In this document: piece by piece, positions 8,779 to 18,540 of the stretch
How positions within the stretch are numbered: the stretch's first letter is position 1
Layout of the letters: the number at the start of each line of letters is the position of its first letter
Assembly (NCBI RefSeq): GCF_014648875.1
Contig: NZ_BMRY01000003.1
Span: forward strand, 248,001 to 312,000
Reading direction: 5' to 3'
From: Streptomyces parvus
GTDB taxonomy: Bacteria > Actinomycetota > Actinomycetes > Streptomycetales > Streptomycetaceae
DNA: 64,000 nucleotides
Made by a program: the position numbers and the translations under genes
Notes under the pieces: generated by a model
Databases searched by the model: none
Seen by the model: only the letters and a program-made list of their open reading frames with translations
Told to the model about the DNA's origin: nothing

Positions 8779-9861
8779 TCAGCGCTCCGTCTCGCCCTTG
8801 ATGAACTTCTCGACGCTCTCGCGGGCCTCGTCGTCGAAGTACTGCACGGGCGGCGACTTCATGAAGTAGCTGCTCGCGGAGAGGATGGGGCCGCCGATGC
8901 CGCGGTCCTTGGCGATCTTCGCCGCACGGACGGCGTCGATGATGACACCGGCCGAGTTCGGGGAGTCCCACACCTCGAGCTTGTACTCCAGGTTCAGCGG
9001 AACGTCGCCGAAGGCGCGGCCCTCGAGGCGGACGTACGCCCACTTGCGGTCGTCCAGCCAGGCCACGTAGTCCGAGGGGCCGATGTGGACGTTGCCCTCG
9101 CCGAGCTCGCGGTCACGGATCTGCGAGGTGACGGCCTGCGTCTTCGAGATCTTCTTGGACTCCAGGCGCTCACGCTCGAGCATGTTCTTGAAGTCCATGT
9201 TGCCGCCGACGTTCAGCTGCATGGTGCGGTCCAGGATGACACCGCGGTCCTCGAAGAGCTTCGCCATCACGCGGTGCGTGATGGTGGCGCCCACCTGGGA
9301 CTTGATGTCGTCGCCGACGATCGGGACACCGGCCTCGGTGAACTTGTCCGCCCACTCCTTGGTGCCGGCGATGAAGACCGGGAGAGCGTTGACGAAGGCG
9401 ACCTTGGCGTCGATGGCGCACTGCGCGTAGAACTTCGCGGCGACCTCGGAACCGACGGGCAGGTAGCAGACGAGAACGTCGACCTGCTTGTCCTTGAGGA
9501 CCTGGACGACGTCGACCGGGGCGTCCGTGGACTCCTCGATCGTCTCGCGGTAGTACTTGCCGAGACCGTCGTGGGTGTGGCCGCGCTGCACGGTCACGCC
9601 CGTGTTCGGCACGTCCGCGATCTTGATGGTGTTGTTCTCGCTGGCGCCGATGGCGTCCGCGAGGTCGAGGCCGACCTTCTTCGCGTCGACGTCGAAGGCG
9701 GCGACGAACTCGACGTCGCTGACGTGGTAGTCGCCGAACTGGACGTGCATCAGGCCGGGCACCTTGCCGGCCGGATCGGCGTCCTTGTAGTACTCGACGC
9801 CCTGCACCAGCGAGGCGGCGCAGTTGCCCACGCCTACGATGGCTACGCGAACCGAACCCAT
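8779..9861 (-). CDS. ino1: Inositol-3-phosphate synthase
   Basis: This 360-residue enzyme converts glucose 6-phosphate to myo-inositol 3-phosphate with NAD, the entry to phosphatidylinositol and mycothiol in actinobacteria. The N-terminus shows the Rossmann motif [16 protein letters not shown]. Characteristic lysine-rich and LNVGGNMDF segments follow. The length fits the short actinobacterial/archaeal class rather than the roughly 500-residue eukaryotic class. The ATG is preceded by AGGGAG at good spacing. A PadR regulator lies 59 bp upstream in the same direction and may control it. Confidence 0.95.
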   Translation of the reverse strand: MGSVRVAIVGVGNCAASLVQGVEYYKDADPAGKVPGLMHVQFGDYHVSDVEFVAAFDVDAKKVGLDLADAIGASENNTIKIADVPNTGVTVQRGHTHDGLGKYYRETIEESTDAPVDVVQVLKDKQVDVLVCYLPVGSEVAAKFYAQCAIDAKVAFVNALPVFIAGTKEWADKFTEAGVPIVGDDIKSQVGATITHRVMAKLFEDRGVILDRTMQLNVGGNMDFKNMLERERLESKKISKTQAVTSQIRDRELGEGNVHIGPSDYVAWLDDRKWAYVRLEGRAFGDVPLNLEYKLEVWDSPNSAGVIIDAVRAAKIAKDRGIGGPILSASSYFMKSPPVQYFDDEARESVEKFIKGETER

Positions 9862-9920
9862 TCCGGTTGCTCCCTGTGTAATCGGTGTTTCCGATGAAGT
9901 CGCCGCGGAGTGCGATGACT

Positions 9921-10628
9921 TCACTTGGCGGTGTCGTCGGACGGATCCGGCGGGGTGTTGTCCCGGTGCCGGGGCAGGCCGCCCGTCTCTCCAGGTGTGT
10001 CCTGCTGAGCAGAGCCCTCGGGCGAGGATCGTCGCCGATCCCGTCCCGACCGCTCGCTCTCGATGAGCTCGTTCAGCCAGCGCACTTCGCGCTCCACGGA
10101 CTCCATGCCGTGCCGCTGCAGCTCAAGTGTGTAGTCGTCGAGTCGTTCACGGGTGCGGGCGAGAGAGGCACGCATTTTCTCCAGGCGCTCCTCCAGCCGG
10201 CTGCGCCGGCCTTCGAGCACCCGCATCCGCACATCGCGTTCGGTCTGGCCGAAGAAGGCGAAGCGCGCTGCGAAATGCTCGTCCTCCCAGGCGTCCGGAC
10301 CGGTGTGCGACAGCAGCTCCTCGAAGTGCTCCTTACCTTCCGCCGTCAACCGGTAGACGATCTTCGCCCGGCGTCCTGTCAGCGAGGAGGAGGGAGCGGT
10401 CGTGCGTCCGGTGACCGGCGCGGTGTCCGCCGGGCCACCGGCGGGCTCCTCGATCAACCAGCCGCTGGCGACCAGCGTCTTGAGGCAGGGGTAGAGGGTC
10501 CCGTAGCTGAAAGCACGGAAGATCCCCAGCGAGGTGTTGAGGCGTTTGCGCAGCTCATAGCCGTGCATCGGCGATTCGCGGAGCAGGCCGAGAACGGCGA
10601 ACTCGAGGATGCCGGAGCGTCGGCTCAC
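9921..10628 (-). CDS. PadR-family transcriptional regulator
   Basis: The 235-residue product has an N-terminal PadR winged helix (residues about 5-80, containing [19 protein letters not shown] and [13 protein letters not shown]) and a C-terminal alpha-helical dimerisation region ([20 protein letters not shown]). The tail beyond residue 200 is low in complexity. The GTG start is preceded by GGAGGAGG, an excellent site. A 33-bp palindrome lies 68 bp upstream and is the likely autoregulatory operator. The adjacent ino1 gene in the same direction suggests that inositol supply may be a regulatory target. Confidence 0.9.
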   Translation of the reverse strand: MSRRSGILEFAVLGLLRESPMHGYELRKRLNTSLGIFRAFSYGTLYPCLKTLVASGWLIEEPAGGPADTAPVTGRTTAPSSSLTGRRAKIVYRLTAEGKEHFEELLSHTGPDAWEDEHFAARFAFFGQTERDVRMRVLEGRRSRLEERLEKMRASLARTRERLDDYTLELQRHGMESVEREVRWLNELIESERSGRDRRRSSPEGSAQQDTPGETGGLPRHRDNTPPDPSDDTAK

Positions 10629-11029
10629 CGGTGCCTCCTCCTTCTCCCGCTGCTTCGGTCGGCACGGTCCACCGGAAGCCACCGGTGTACTTATGCCGTG
10701 CTGATGTATCGACTCGATACATCAGCACGATAGATCGGCCCGTCCTGTTCGACAAGGGTGACCTTCGTGAGCGGCGTCACATCGACAATTCCCAGGGTTC
10801 GACTTGCGTTGTTTGGGGTGAAGTTCGGCCCTAGGCGGGTTTTGACCGTGCGTAGTCTGTGCGGCATGCAGACCACCGGGAACCGCGCAGCGCTGACGCG
10901 CGTCAGTCATCGCGGACTGCCGGATGCACTGCGGGTGAGCCTTCCGCAGTGGCTTGTCCGTAATTCGGGGGGACCGGATCTCAACTGCCGCTTCCAGGCG
11001 CTCTCGCCTGCCCGAGGAGTAGTCGTTCC
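10629..11029. other. Divergent intergenic region between padR and the PBP gene
   Basis: This 401-bp region holds the padR ribosome binding site, the 33-bp palindrome described separately and, presumably, promoters for both genes. Short open frames are present but lack coding bias or good start sites. I see nothing else that I can support. Confidence 0.5.
10697..10729. promoter_or_regulatory. 33-bp palindrome, probable PadR operator
   Basis: Two 16-nt arms (CGTGCTGATGTATCGA and its exact complement) flank a single central C. The inner ATGT...ACAT spacing is the kind of dyad bound by PadR proteins. It lies in the padR upstream region, where binding would block padR transcription and could also affect the divergent PBP gene. 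Confidence 0.7.
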
Positions 11030-13789
11030 ATGAGCGAGCACCGTCGCAAAACGTCGCAGCCACAGGGTGGCGGGCGTGCCGCGGCCAGACGAGCCGCCCA
11101 GCAGTCGACAGGACGCCGAGCAGCCCCATCACGCAGGGCCACTTCCGTATCACCTTCCGAATCGGCGTCCGAGTCGTACGGCGAGGAACGCCCGTACGGC
11201 AGCCGCGCCGAGGCCCGCCGAGCGGCACAGCGCGGCGGCCGGCGCCGGGGCGCCGAAGCGGGAGGCCACGGAGCGGGTGGCGGTGGCGGCCGCCGGCGCG
11301 GTGGCGGCGGGGGTTCCGACGGCCCGGGGGGCCGGGGGCGCGACAACGGTGGCCCCGGGAAGAAGCGGATGATCGACTACCCGCGCTACGGGAAGTACGG
11401 GTTCCGTCGCTGGGTGCCCTCGTGGAAGCTGGTCTCGGGGCTCTGTCTGGGGTTCCTCGCACTGCTGATGGGTGTGGGGGGCATCTCGTACGCCTTGGTG
11501 TCCAAGCCGAAGGTCAACGAAACGGCCCAGGCTCAGAACAACGTCTACTACTGGGCCGACGGTACCCAGATGGTCGCGACCGGTGGTGCGGTCAACCGCC
11601 AGATCCTCAAGTACGAGCAGATTCCGGAGGCGATGCGCAACGCCGTGATCTCCGCCGAGAACAAGAGCTTCGAGACGGACAACGGCATCGACCCGATGGG
11701 CATCGGCCGTGCCCTGTTCAACATGGCCACCGGTGGAGAGACCCAGGGCGGTTCAACCATCACGCAGCAGTACGTGAAGAACTCGATGCTCTCCCAGGAC
11801 CAGACCCTCAAGCGGAAGTTCCAGGAGCTCTTCATCACGCTCAAGGTGGCCAGTGAGGAGGAGAAGGAAGACGTGATGGCGGGGTACCTCAACGTCTCCT
11901 ACTACGGACGTGGGGCCTCCGGTCTGCAGGCAGCCGCCCGCACGTACTACAACAAGGACGCCAGCGAGCTGAACGCCAGCGAGTGCGCCTTCCTGGCCAC
12001 CCTGCTCAAGGGTGCGAGCTATTACGACCCCGCCGGCGCCACGCACATCGACAAGGCCAACGCGACCGCGGCGAAGAACACCGAGCGCGCCAAGGAACGG
12101 TGGAAGTGGATCCTCGACGAGCAGGTCGAGGACAAGCGGATGACGGCGGCGGAGCGCGCCAAGTACACGAAGTTCCCGATGCCGCTGCCGCCGAAGCAGG
12201 ACGCCAAGCTGGGCGGCCAGACCGGCTACCTGGTGGATCTCGCCAAGAACTACTTCCTCGCCAACAACGACAAGGGCATCACCGCCAAGGAGCTCGATCT
12301 GGGCGGCTTCGAGATCCACACCACCTTCCAGAAGAAGCGGGTGGAGCAGCTCGAAGCAGCGGTGACGAAGGTCTACAAGGCCAAGATCCGGCCCAAGGAG
12401 CGTCCGGAGACGGACACGCACGTCGAGTTCGGCGGGGCGTCCGTGGACGCGAAGACCGGCGCCATCATCGCCACGTACGGCGGCCAGGACGCCACCACGC
12501 ACTTCACGAACAACGCCGACGCCACCGGCGCCCAGGTCGGTTCGACGTGGAAGCCCTTCGTGCTGGCGGCGGCCATGCAGTACGGGGTGAGGGACCCCGC
12601 CGGTTCCCCGGAACAGAGCGAGTCCCAGCGCACCCAGGTCTCGCCGAAGAGCATCTACAACGGCGACAACCGCCTGCGGATCAGGGACTACACGGGCAAG
12701 ATCTGGCTGGACCCGGACGACAACGAATGGCGTCAGGTCAACGACGGCGACTACGACTACGGCGAGATCGACCTGCGGACGGCCATGGAGAAGTCCGCCA
12801 ACTCCCCGTTCGTGCAGCTCGGCATGGATGTCGGTACGGACAAGGTCAAGGACGTCGCCGTCGCCGCCGGTCTCAAGGACGACAAGTTCATGGCGAACGC
12901 GACCGTTCCCTCGTTCTCCATCGGTACCTCGTCGCCCAGCGCCATCCGCATGGCCGGGGCCTACGCGACCTTCGCCACGAGCGGTCAGCAGAACGACACC
13001 TACTCGGTGACCGAGGTGAAGCAGGAGGGCGTGGTCGTCTTCCAGCACAAGAAGAAGCCCAAGCGTGCCTTCAGCCCGATGATCGCCGACAACGTCACGG
13101 ACGTCCTGAAGAACGTCGTGGAGAACGGGACAGGCACTCCCGCACGCCTGGAGGGCCGTGAGGCCGCGGGCAAGACCGGTACGACGGACGGCAACCGGTC
13201 CGCCTGGTTCGTCGGGTACACCCCGCAGATCTCGACCGCCATCAGCATGTTCCGGCTCGACGACGACGAGACGAACAAGGCGCGCGAATTCGAGAAAATG
13301 TTCGGGACGGGTGGCGAGAAGAAGATCCACGGAGCCTCGTTCCCGGCCTCCATCTGGCACGACTACATGACCGGGGCGATGAAGGGCAAGAAGGTCATCT
13401 CCTTCCCCGAGCCGCAGGACCCGGGCGAGGTCGTGTGGGGCGGCGGTGCGGTCAGCCCCAGCCCGACCCCCAGCCCCACGCCGTCGGAGGAGCCCTCCGA
13501 GGAGCCGACCCCGACCCCGACGCCGACCCAGACCACCCCGAGCCCGACCCCGACGCCGACCAAGACCTGCGGCATCTTCGACCCGAACTGCCAGGCGGCC
13601 GACGGCGGGGCGAACGCGGGGGCTGACGGCGGCGGCCAGAACGGTGGCGCGGACGGCGGCGGCGACAACACCGGAGCGGACGGTGGCGGCGACAACACCG
13701 GAACGACCGACGGCAGTGACAACGGCGGAGTCCAGGGAGCCAACGGCAACCAGGGCAACACCGGCTCCATCTGGGGCAACTCCGGATAG
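11030..13789 (+). CDS. Class A penicillin-binding protein (GT51 transglycosylase / transpeptidase)
   Basis: This 919-residue bifunctional enzyme polymerises and cross-links peptidoglycan outside the membrane. Residues 1-120 are an Arg/Gly-rich cytoplasmic head. A single membrane anchor follows near residues 140-165. The GT51 domain includes SAENKSFE with the catalytic-position Glu about residue 210, and GGSTITQQYVKN. The transpeptidase carries S505-T-W-K, SAN near 589 and KTG near 715. The last 150 residues are Pro/Thr repeats and then Gly/Asp-rich repeats, probably a wall-spanning tail. GAGGAG precedes the ATG. It starts an island of wall genes. Confidence 0.95.
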   Translation: MSEHRRKTSQPQGGGRAAARRAAQQSTGRRAAPSRRATSVSPSESASESYGEERPYGSRAEARRAAQRGGRRRGAEAGGHGAGGGGGRRRGGGGGSDGPGGRGRDNGGPGKKRMIDYPRYGKYGFRRWVPSWKLVSGLCLGFLALLMGVGGISYALVSKPKVNETAQAQNNVYYWADGTQMVATGGAVNRQILKYEQIPEAMRNAVISAENKSFETDNGIDPMGIGRALFNMATGGETQGGSTITQQYVKNSMLSQDQTLKRKFQELFITLKVASEEEKEDVMAGYLNVSYYGRGASGLQAAARTYYNKDASELNASECAFLATLLKGASYYDPAGATHIDKANATAAKNTERAKERWKWILDEQVEDKRMTAAERAKYTKFPMPLPPKQDAKLGGQTGYLVDLAKNYFLANNDKGITAKELDLGGFEIHTTFQKKRVEQLEAAVTKVYKAKIRPKERPETDTHVEFGGASVDAKTGAIIATYGGQDATTHFTNNADATGAQVGSTWKPFVLAAAMQYGVRDPAGSPEQSESQRTQVSPKSIYNGDNRLRIRDYTGKIWLDPDDNEWRQVNDGDYDYGEIDLRTAMEKSANSPFVQLGMDVGTDKVKDVAVAAGLKDDKFMANATVPSFSIGTSSPSAIRMAGAYATFATSGQQNDTYSVTEVKQEGVVVFQHKKKPKRAFSPMIADNVTDVLKNVVENGTGTPARLEGREAAGKTGTTDGNRSAWFVGYTPQISTAISMFRLDDDETNKAREFEKMFGTGGEKKIHGASFPASIWHDYMTGAMKGKKVISFPEPQDPGEVVWGGGAVSPSPTPSPTPSEEPSEEPTPTPTPTQTTPSPTPTPTKTCGIFDPNCQAADGGANAGADGGGQNGGADGGGDNTGADGGGDNTGTTDGSDNGGVQGANGNQGNTGSIWGNSG

Positions 13790-13833
13790 CCGGACCGCCG
13801 GCCGTGCCCCTCACGGGCCGGCCCGGCACAGCG

Positions 13834-13873
13834 GCGAGGGCCGCCATACCCACCTGGTACGGCGGCCCTCGCC
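13834..13873 (+). terminator. Terminator after the PBP gene
   Basis: GGCGAGGGCCGCC and its complement form a perfect 13-bp stem, with an inner TACC/GGTA stem in the loop. It lies 45 bp after the PBP stop and before the next start. Confidence 0.75.
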
Positions 13874-13957
13874 GCGTTCCAGGCCCGGCGGTCTCCTCCC
13901 GTGTCCCCCGGGCGGTCCTTGCCCCGGGACACAGCCCCGTACGGCAGGATGTGCGGC

Positions 13958-15460
13958 ATGCCAAGCCCCAGCGCAGAAGACACGAGCGTGCACCAGGAAC
14001 CGCCCGTCGTGCGGCCCACCGATCAGGACGAGGTCGCGGCGGCCGGCAGCGAGCTGTTCGGTGGCCGGGTGGGGCGCTGGGCGCGGCTGGGCGACGGTCC
14101 GCTCACGCCCGTACGCGTCGTCGCGCTGGTCATGATCGGGATGTTCGCCCTCGGCATGGTGCAGAAGATCCCCTGCTACGAGTGGGCCTGGTTCCGCGGC
14201 GCCACCTCGCAGTACACGCACGCCTGCTACTCCGACATTCCGCACCTCTTTCTGGGACGCGGGTTCGCCGACGGCCTCGTGCCGTACTTCGACCGGCTGA
14301 GCGGCGATATGCAGTACCTGGAGTACCCCGTGCTGACCGGGGTGTTCATGCAGGTGGCGGCCTGGCTGACGCTGACGCCCGACAGCGACCCCATCCAGCA
14401 GCGCGAGCAGATGTACTGGATGGTCAACGCGGGCATGCTGATGATCTGCGCGGTGGTCATCGCCGTGTGCACCGTCCGCACCCAGCGGCGCCGCCCCTGG
14501 GACGGTCTGATGGTCGCGCTGGCACCCGCCTTCGTCCTCACCGCGACCATCAACTGGGACCTGCTGGCCGTCGCCCTGACGGCCGCGGCGATGCTCATGT
14601 GGTCCCGGGGCCGGGTGCTCGCCTTCGGCATCCTCATCGGCCTTGCCACGGCCGCCAAGCTCTACCCCGTCCTGTTGCTCGGCCCGCTCCTGGTGCTCTG
14701 CTGGCGGGCGGGCCGGTGGCGCGAGTTCGGGACGGCGCTGCTGGGCGCGGGCGCGGCCTGGCTGGTGGTGAACCTGCCGGTGATGATCTTCGCCCCCGAG
14801 GGGTGGCGGAAGTTCTACACGTTCAGCCAGGAGAGGCCGATCGACTTCGGTTCGTTCTGGCTGATCATCACGCAGCGCACCGGCAAGCCCATCGACGTCG
14901 AGACGGTCAACACCGCCTCGGTCGTCCTCATGGTCGTCTTCTGCGCGGGCATCGCCGGTCTGGCGCTCTCCGCAGCCCGCAGGCCGCGCTTCGCCCAGCT
15001 CGCCTTCCTGGTGGTGGCCGCGTTCATCCTGACGAACAAGGTCTACTCACCGCAGTACGTGCTCTGGCTGATCCCGCTGGCCGTCCTGGCCCGGCCGCGC
15101 TGGCGCGACTTCCTCATCTGGCAGGCCTGCGAGGTCATGTACTTCCTCGGGATCTGGTTCTACCTCGCCTACACCAGCGGCGGGGACAAGCACCAGGGGC
15201 TGCCGCAGGAGGGCTACCAGGTCGCGATCGCCCTGCACCTGCTGGGCACGCTGTACCTGTGCGCGCTGGTCGTCCGCGACATCCTGGTGCCGGCCAAGGA
15301 CCCGGTGCGCGCGGACGGGTCGGACGACCCGTCGGGCGGCGTGCTCGACGGGGCTCCTGACACCTTCGTGCTCGCACCCGAGGCCCGTACGTCCGGGCAC
15401 GCGGCTCGGACGGACGGGCCTCGGGTGGAGTGGGGCGCCACGCCCACCCGGAACGGCTGA
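13958..15460 (+). CDS. GT87-like integral membrane glycosyltransferase
   Basis: The product is 500 residues with about ten hydrophobic segments. The early loop contains the pattern YFDRLSGDMQYLEYPVLTG, and the composition resembles GT87 (DUF2029/PimE-type) polyprenol-phosphate-sugar mannosyltransferases. Such enzymes transfer sugars on the outer membrane face. The acceptor here is unknown. The ATG (MPSPSAED) is preceded by AGGATG. Earlier in-frame starts would add 19 residues without a good site. Lying between a PBP and femX, it probably modifies an envelope glycan or lipid. The assignment to GT87 is moderate. Confidence 0.8.
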   Translation: MPSPSAEDTSVHQEPPVVRPTDQDEVAAAGSELFGGRVGRWARLGDGPLTPVRVVALVMIGMFALGMVQKIPCYEWAWFRGATSQYTHACYSDIPHLFLGRGFADGLVPYFDRLSGDMQYLEYPVLTGVFMQVAAWLTLTPDSDPIQQREQMYWMVNAGMLMICAVVIAVCTVRTQRRRPWDGLMVALAPAFVLTATINWDLLAVALTAAAMLMWSRGRVLAFGILIGLATAAKLYPVLLLGPLLVLCWRAGRWREFGTALLGAGAAWLVVNLPVMIFAPEGWRKFYTFSQERPIDFGSFWLIITQRTGKPIDVETVNTASVVLMVVFCAGIAGLALSAARRPRFAQLAFLVVAAFILTNKVYSPQYVLWLIPLAVLARPRWRDFLIWQACEVMYFLGIWFYLAYTSGGDKHQGLPQEGYQVAIALHLLGTLYLCALVVRDILVPAKDPVRADGSDDPSGGVLDGAPDTFVLAPEARTSGHAARTDGPRVEWGATPTRNG

Positions 15461-15494
15461 GCCTGGGGCTTCTCGGAAGGGGTGGCTCCGCGGC

Positions 15495-16526
15495 TCAGCG
15501 GTCGACGAGCCGGTCGTACTGGGTGGTCGTGTGGCGCAGGTGGGCGACCAGTTCGTCGCCGACCCGCGGCTCCTGGGCGTCCGAGGGGACGAACAGGATC
15601 GACACCTGCATGTGCGGCGGCTCGGCGAACCACCGCTGCTTGCCCGCCCAGACGAACGGCGACAGGTTGCGGTTGACCGTGGCCAGGCCGGCGCGGGCGA
15701 CGCCCTTGGCCCTCGGCATCACGCCGTGCAGCGCCTTGGGCGCCTCCAGGCCGACCCCGTGGGACGTACCGCCGGCCACGACGACCAGCCAGCCGTCGGA
15801 GGCGGCCTTCTGCTGGCGGTAGCCGAACCGGTCGCCCTTGACGACGGGGGTGACGTCCAGGACGGCCCCCCGGTACTCGGTGGCCTCGTGGTCGCCGAGC
15901 CAGAGCCGGGTGCCGATCCGGGCGCGGAAGCGGGTCTGCGGGAACTGCTGCTGGAGCCGGGCCAGCTCCTCGGCGCGCAGATGGCTGACGAACATGGTGT
16001 GCAGCGGCAGCCGGGCCGCACGCAGCCGGTCCATCCAGCCGATGACCTCCTCGACGGCGTCGGAGCCGTCGGTGCGGTCCAGCGGCAGGTGCAGCGCGAA
16101 GCCTTCGAGCCGTACGTCCTCGATCGCCGCGTGCAGCTGCCCCAGCTCCTCCTCCTTGACGCCGTGGCGCTTCATCGAGCTCATGCACTCGATGACGACC
16201 CGGGCGCCCACCAGGGCGTGCACCCCGTCGACGGAGGAGACGGACCGGATGACGCGGTCCGGCAGCGGTACGGGCTCCTCGCCCCGCCGGAACGGGGTCA
16301 GGACGAGCAGGTCCCCGCTGAACCAGTCCTTGATCCGGGCCGCTTCGTAGGTCGTTCCGACGGCGAGGGTGTCGGAACCGAAGCGGATCGTCTCGTCGGC
16401 GAGGCGCTCATGGCCGAAGCCGTAGCCGTTGCCCTTGCAGACGGGGACGAGACCGGGGAACTGGTCGATCACGGACTTCTGGTGCGCCCGCCAGCGCGCG
16501 GTGTCGACGTAGAGGGAGAGCGCCAT
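15495..16526 (-). CDS. Alanine racemase-like PLP protein
   Basis: The 343-residue product resembles alanine racemases. VPVCKGNGYGFGHE places K31 where the PLP-binding lysine of alanine racemase sits (usually VKANAYGHG). The C-terminal part has VTPVVKGDRFGYRQQK, like the racemase beta domain. It is not a typical Alr: the consensus around the lysine is altered. It might supply or recognise an amino acid for the wall, in keeping with femX directly upstream on the same strand. Substrate and racemase activity are not established by sequence. It is convergent with the GT87-like gene 34 bp away. Confidence 0.75.
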   Translation of the reverse strand: MALSLYVDTARWRAHQKSVIDQFPGLVPVCKGNGYGFGHERLADETIRFGSDTLAVGTTYEAARIKDWFSGDLLVLTPFRRGEEPVPLPDRVIRSVSSVDGVHALVGARVVIECMSSMKRHGVKEEELGQLHAAIEDVRLEGFALHLPLDRTDGSDAVEEVIGWMDRLRAARLPLHTMFVSHLRAEELARLQQQFPQTRFRARIGTRLWLGDHEATEYRGAVLDVTPVVKGDRFGYRQQKAASDGWLVVVAGGTSHGVGLEAPKALHGVMPRAKGVARAGLATVNRNLSPFVWAGKQRWFAEPPHMQVSILFVPSDAQEPRVGDELVAHLRHTTTQYDRLVDR

Positions 16527-16604
16527 GGCCGGCCCGGAACCTTTCTGGTGGCTGCGGTGAATCAGGGAACGAACGGGTGGTGCCGCGAGGGATATTGAAG
16601 CCGG

Positions 16605-17723
16605 TCAGCGGCGCGACATATAGATGTCGAGCGCCTTGTGGAGCAGCTTGTTGAGCGGGAAGTCCCACTCGCCGACGTACTCGACGGCCTCGCCGCCGGT
16701 GCCGACCTTGAACTGGATCAGGCCGAAGAGGTGGTCGGTCTCGTCCAGCGAGTCGCTGATGCCGCGCAGGTCGTAGACGGTCGCGCCCATCGCGTAGCTG
16801 TCGCGCAGCATGCGCCACTGCATCGCGTTCGACGGCCGGACCTCGCGCCCGATGTTGTCGGAGGCGCCGTAGGAGTACCAGACGTGTCCGCCGACGACGA
16901 GCATTGTGGCCGCGGAGAGGTTCACGCCGTTGTGCCGGGCGAAGTAGAGCCGCATCCGGTTGGGGTCCTCGGAGTTGAGGACGGTCCACATGCGCTGGAA
17001 GTACGACAGCGGGCGAGGACGGAAGTGGTCGCGCACGGCGGTGATCTCGTACAGCCGCTGCCACTCGGCCAGGTCCTCGTAGCCGCCCTGGACGACCTCG
17101 ACGCCGGCCTTGTCGGCCTTCTTGATGTTGCGCCGCCACAGCTGGTTGAAGCCCTTGAGGACGTCTTCCAGGGAACGGTTGGCCAGCGGCACCTGGAAGA
17201 CGTAGCGGGGCTGTACGTCACCGAATCCGGCGCCGCCGTCCTCGCCCTGCTGCCAGCCCATCTTCCGCAGCCGGTCCGCGACCTCGAAGGCGCGCGGCTC
17301 GATGTGCGTGGCCTCTACGTCGCGCAGGCGCTTCACGTCCGGGTCCTGGATGCCGGACTTGATGGCCGCGGAGTCCCAGCGGCGGATGACGACCGGCGGG
17401 CCCATCTTCACGGAGAAGGCGCCCTGCTGCTTGAGGTGGGCGAGCATCGGCTGGAGCCAGTCGTCCAGGTTCGGCGCGTACCAGTTGATGACCGGGCCCT
17501 CGGGGAGGTACGCCAGGTAGCGCTTGATCTTGGGCAGCTGGCGGTACAGGACGAGGCCCGCGCCGACGATCTGGCCGTCCCGGTCGAACCAGCCCAGGTT
17601 CTCCGAGCGCCATTCGGTCTTCACGTCCGCCCACGCCGGGACCTGGCAGTGACTGGCCGAAGGCAGGCTCTGGATGTACGCCAGATGCTGCTCTCGGCTG
17701 ATGGTCCTCAGGGTCAGGCTCAT
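16605..17723 (-). CDS. femX: FemX-type peptidoglycan peptidyltransferase (FemABX family)
   Basis: This 372-residue protein belongs to the FemABX family of tRNA-dependent aminoacyltransferases, which build the interpeptide bridge on lipid II. Streptomycetes carry a single glycine bridge, and FemX in S. coelicolor is assigned its attachment. Two GNAT-like halves are visible. The second includes WYSYGASDNIGREVRPSNAM, typical of the family. The start ATG has GAGGAG upstream. It is followed 78 bp later by the alanine-racemase-like gene, probably in one transcript. Neighbouring PBP and MurJ genes support a role in peptidoglycan synthesis. Confidence 0.92.
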   Translation of the reverse strand: MSLTLRTISREQHLAYIQSLPSASHCQVPAWADVKTEWRSENLGWFDRDGQIVGAGLVLYRQLPKIKRYLAYLPEGPVINWYAPNLDDWLQPMLAHLKQQGAFSVKMGPPVVIRRWDSAAIKSGIQDPDVKRLRDVEATHIEPRAFEVADRLRKMGWQQGEDGGAGFGDVQPRYVFQVPLANRSLEDVLKGFNQLWRRNIKKADKAGVEVVQGGYEDLAEWQRLYEITAVRDHFRPRPLSYFQRMWTVLNSEDPNRMRLYFARHNGVNLSAATMLVVGGHVWYSYGASDNIGREVRPSNAMQWRMLRDSYAMGATVYDLRGISDSLDETDHLFGLIQFKVGTGGEAVEYVGEWDFPLNKLLHKALDIYMSRR

Positions 17724-17834
17724 GCGGGGCGCTCCTCGGCAGGTGTGTCCCCATCGGTCAGGGGCTCCGGCTCTCGCGCCGAAGCCTACTGTGACCGAGG
17801 GGCGCCCGGCCTGGCCCCGGGGGGACCGAACGCG

Positions 17835-17878
17835 ACGCGGGCCGGTGCGAGTGCCCGGGCACCCGCACCGGCCCGCGT
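17835..17878 (-). terminator. Terminator between the small membrane protein gene and femX
   Basis: ACGCGGGCCGGTGCG pairs perfectly with its complement (15 bp), and the loop holds a second palindrome, GTGCCCGGGCAC. It lies 18 bp beyond the stop of the upstream gene on the minus strand. Confidence 0.75.
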
Positions 17879-17895
17879 TCCGGCCGGTGCTCCGG

Positions 17896-18207
17896 TCAGG
17901 TGATCACGCCGCCGAAGAGACCGCCGTGGGCCATGCCGAGGAAGAAGCCGACGGCGGAGGCGCCGAGCCCGATGATCAGGCCGAACCGTTCGCCGGTGGT
18001 CCTGGAGACGTACATGCCGTATCCACCGGTCAGGATGCCGACCAGCCCGGCCCACGAGCTGATCAGGTGGAGGTGGTGGAACATCGCCGTCACGAAGGCG
18101 AGGGCGCCCAGGACCAGGGTCACGGCGAGCAGGGTGTCCTGGAGCGGGTGCGGCTTGCCGTCCGTCGCGAAGAGCGAACCGGTTGCGGGGCGGATGGTCT
18201 GTGCCAT
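17896..18207 (-). CDS. Small integral membrane protein
   Basis: The product is 103 residues with three to four hydrophobic helices (TLLAVTLVLGALAFVTAMF, a WAGLVGILTGGYGMYVS segment and IIGLGASAVGFFLGMAHG). The ATG is preceded by a perfect AGGAGG site. I do not recognise a functional family. The gene is divergent from the rpsF operon and separated from femX by a strong terminator. The conserved-looking length and strong ribosome binding site support a real gene. Confidence 0.85.
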   Translation of the reverse strand: MAQTIRPATGSLFATDGKPHPLQDTLLAVTLVLGALAFVTAMFHHLHLISSWAGLVGILTGGYGMYVSRTTGERFGLIIGLGASAVGFFLGMAHGGLFGGVIT

Positions 18208-18540
18208 GGAGTACCTCCTGGCCGGACAGGTGGGGCGGGTGGATCCGGCGCCTCTGCCGCTGCGGCGGGTGTAGCGCCTCTCACACCGCATCTGTCTCGA
18301 TTGTGCCCTCTGAGCTCCTGATTTCAACCGGAAGCCGGTCTACGGGTACTCTGTACGGTCTGCACCGGTGTCTGCCCAGGCCACCACGGCGAGTCTCTCC
18401 CCGAACCCCCTCCACGGGATCGTTCGGGAGCGGATTGTCAGTGCCGGGTGTTCTCCTCGGAGACGCCGTTGCATCACGCATCACGACCCTCCTGCCACGG
18501 AACGACCGTGGCCGCTGAGTCCAAAGGAGGTGGGTTCCAC
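18208..18540. other. Divergent control region upstream of the rpsF operon
   Basis: This 333-bp region has a candidate promoter for the ribosomal operon, a long 5' leader with a small hairpin (18494-18512, GCCACGG/CCGTGGC with a 5-nt loop) just before the rpsF Shine-Dalgarno, and the start region of the divergent membrane gene. S6:S18-responsive leaders are known upstream of rpsF in other bacteria. I cannot confirm that structure here. Confidence 0.5.
18323..18352 (+). promoter_or_regulatory. Candidate promoter of rpsF-ssb-rpsR-rplI
   Basis: TTCAAC at 18323-18328 and TACTCT at 18347-18352 are separated by 18 bp and would start transcription about 180 nt before rpsF. This is a consensus match only. 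Confidence 0.4.

Noticed and set aside
10758..11033. A 91-codon open frame upstream of the PBP gene
   Set aside because: No ribosome binding site and poor codon bias; it ends over the PBP start and is in a promoter region.
18353..18540. S6:S18-binding autoregulatory leader
   Set aside because: A small hairpin is present but I cannot confirm the conserved bulge and loop, so it is not called as an RNA element.
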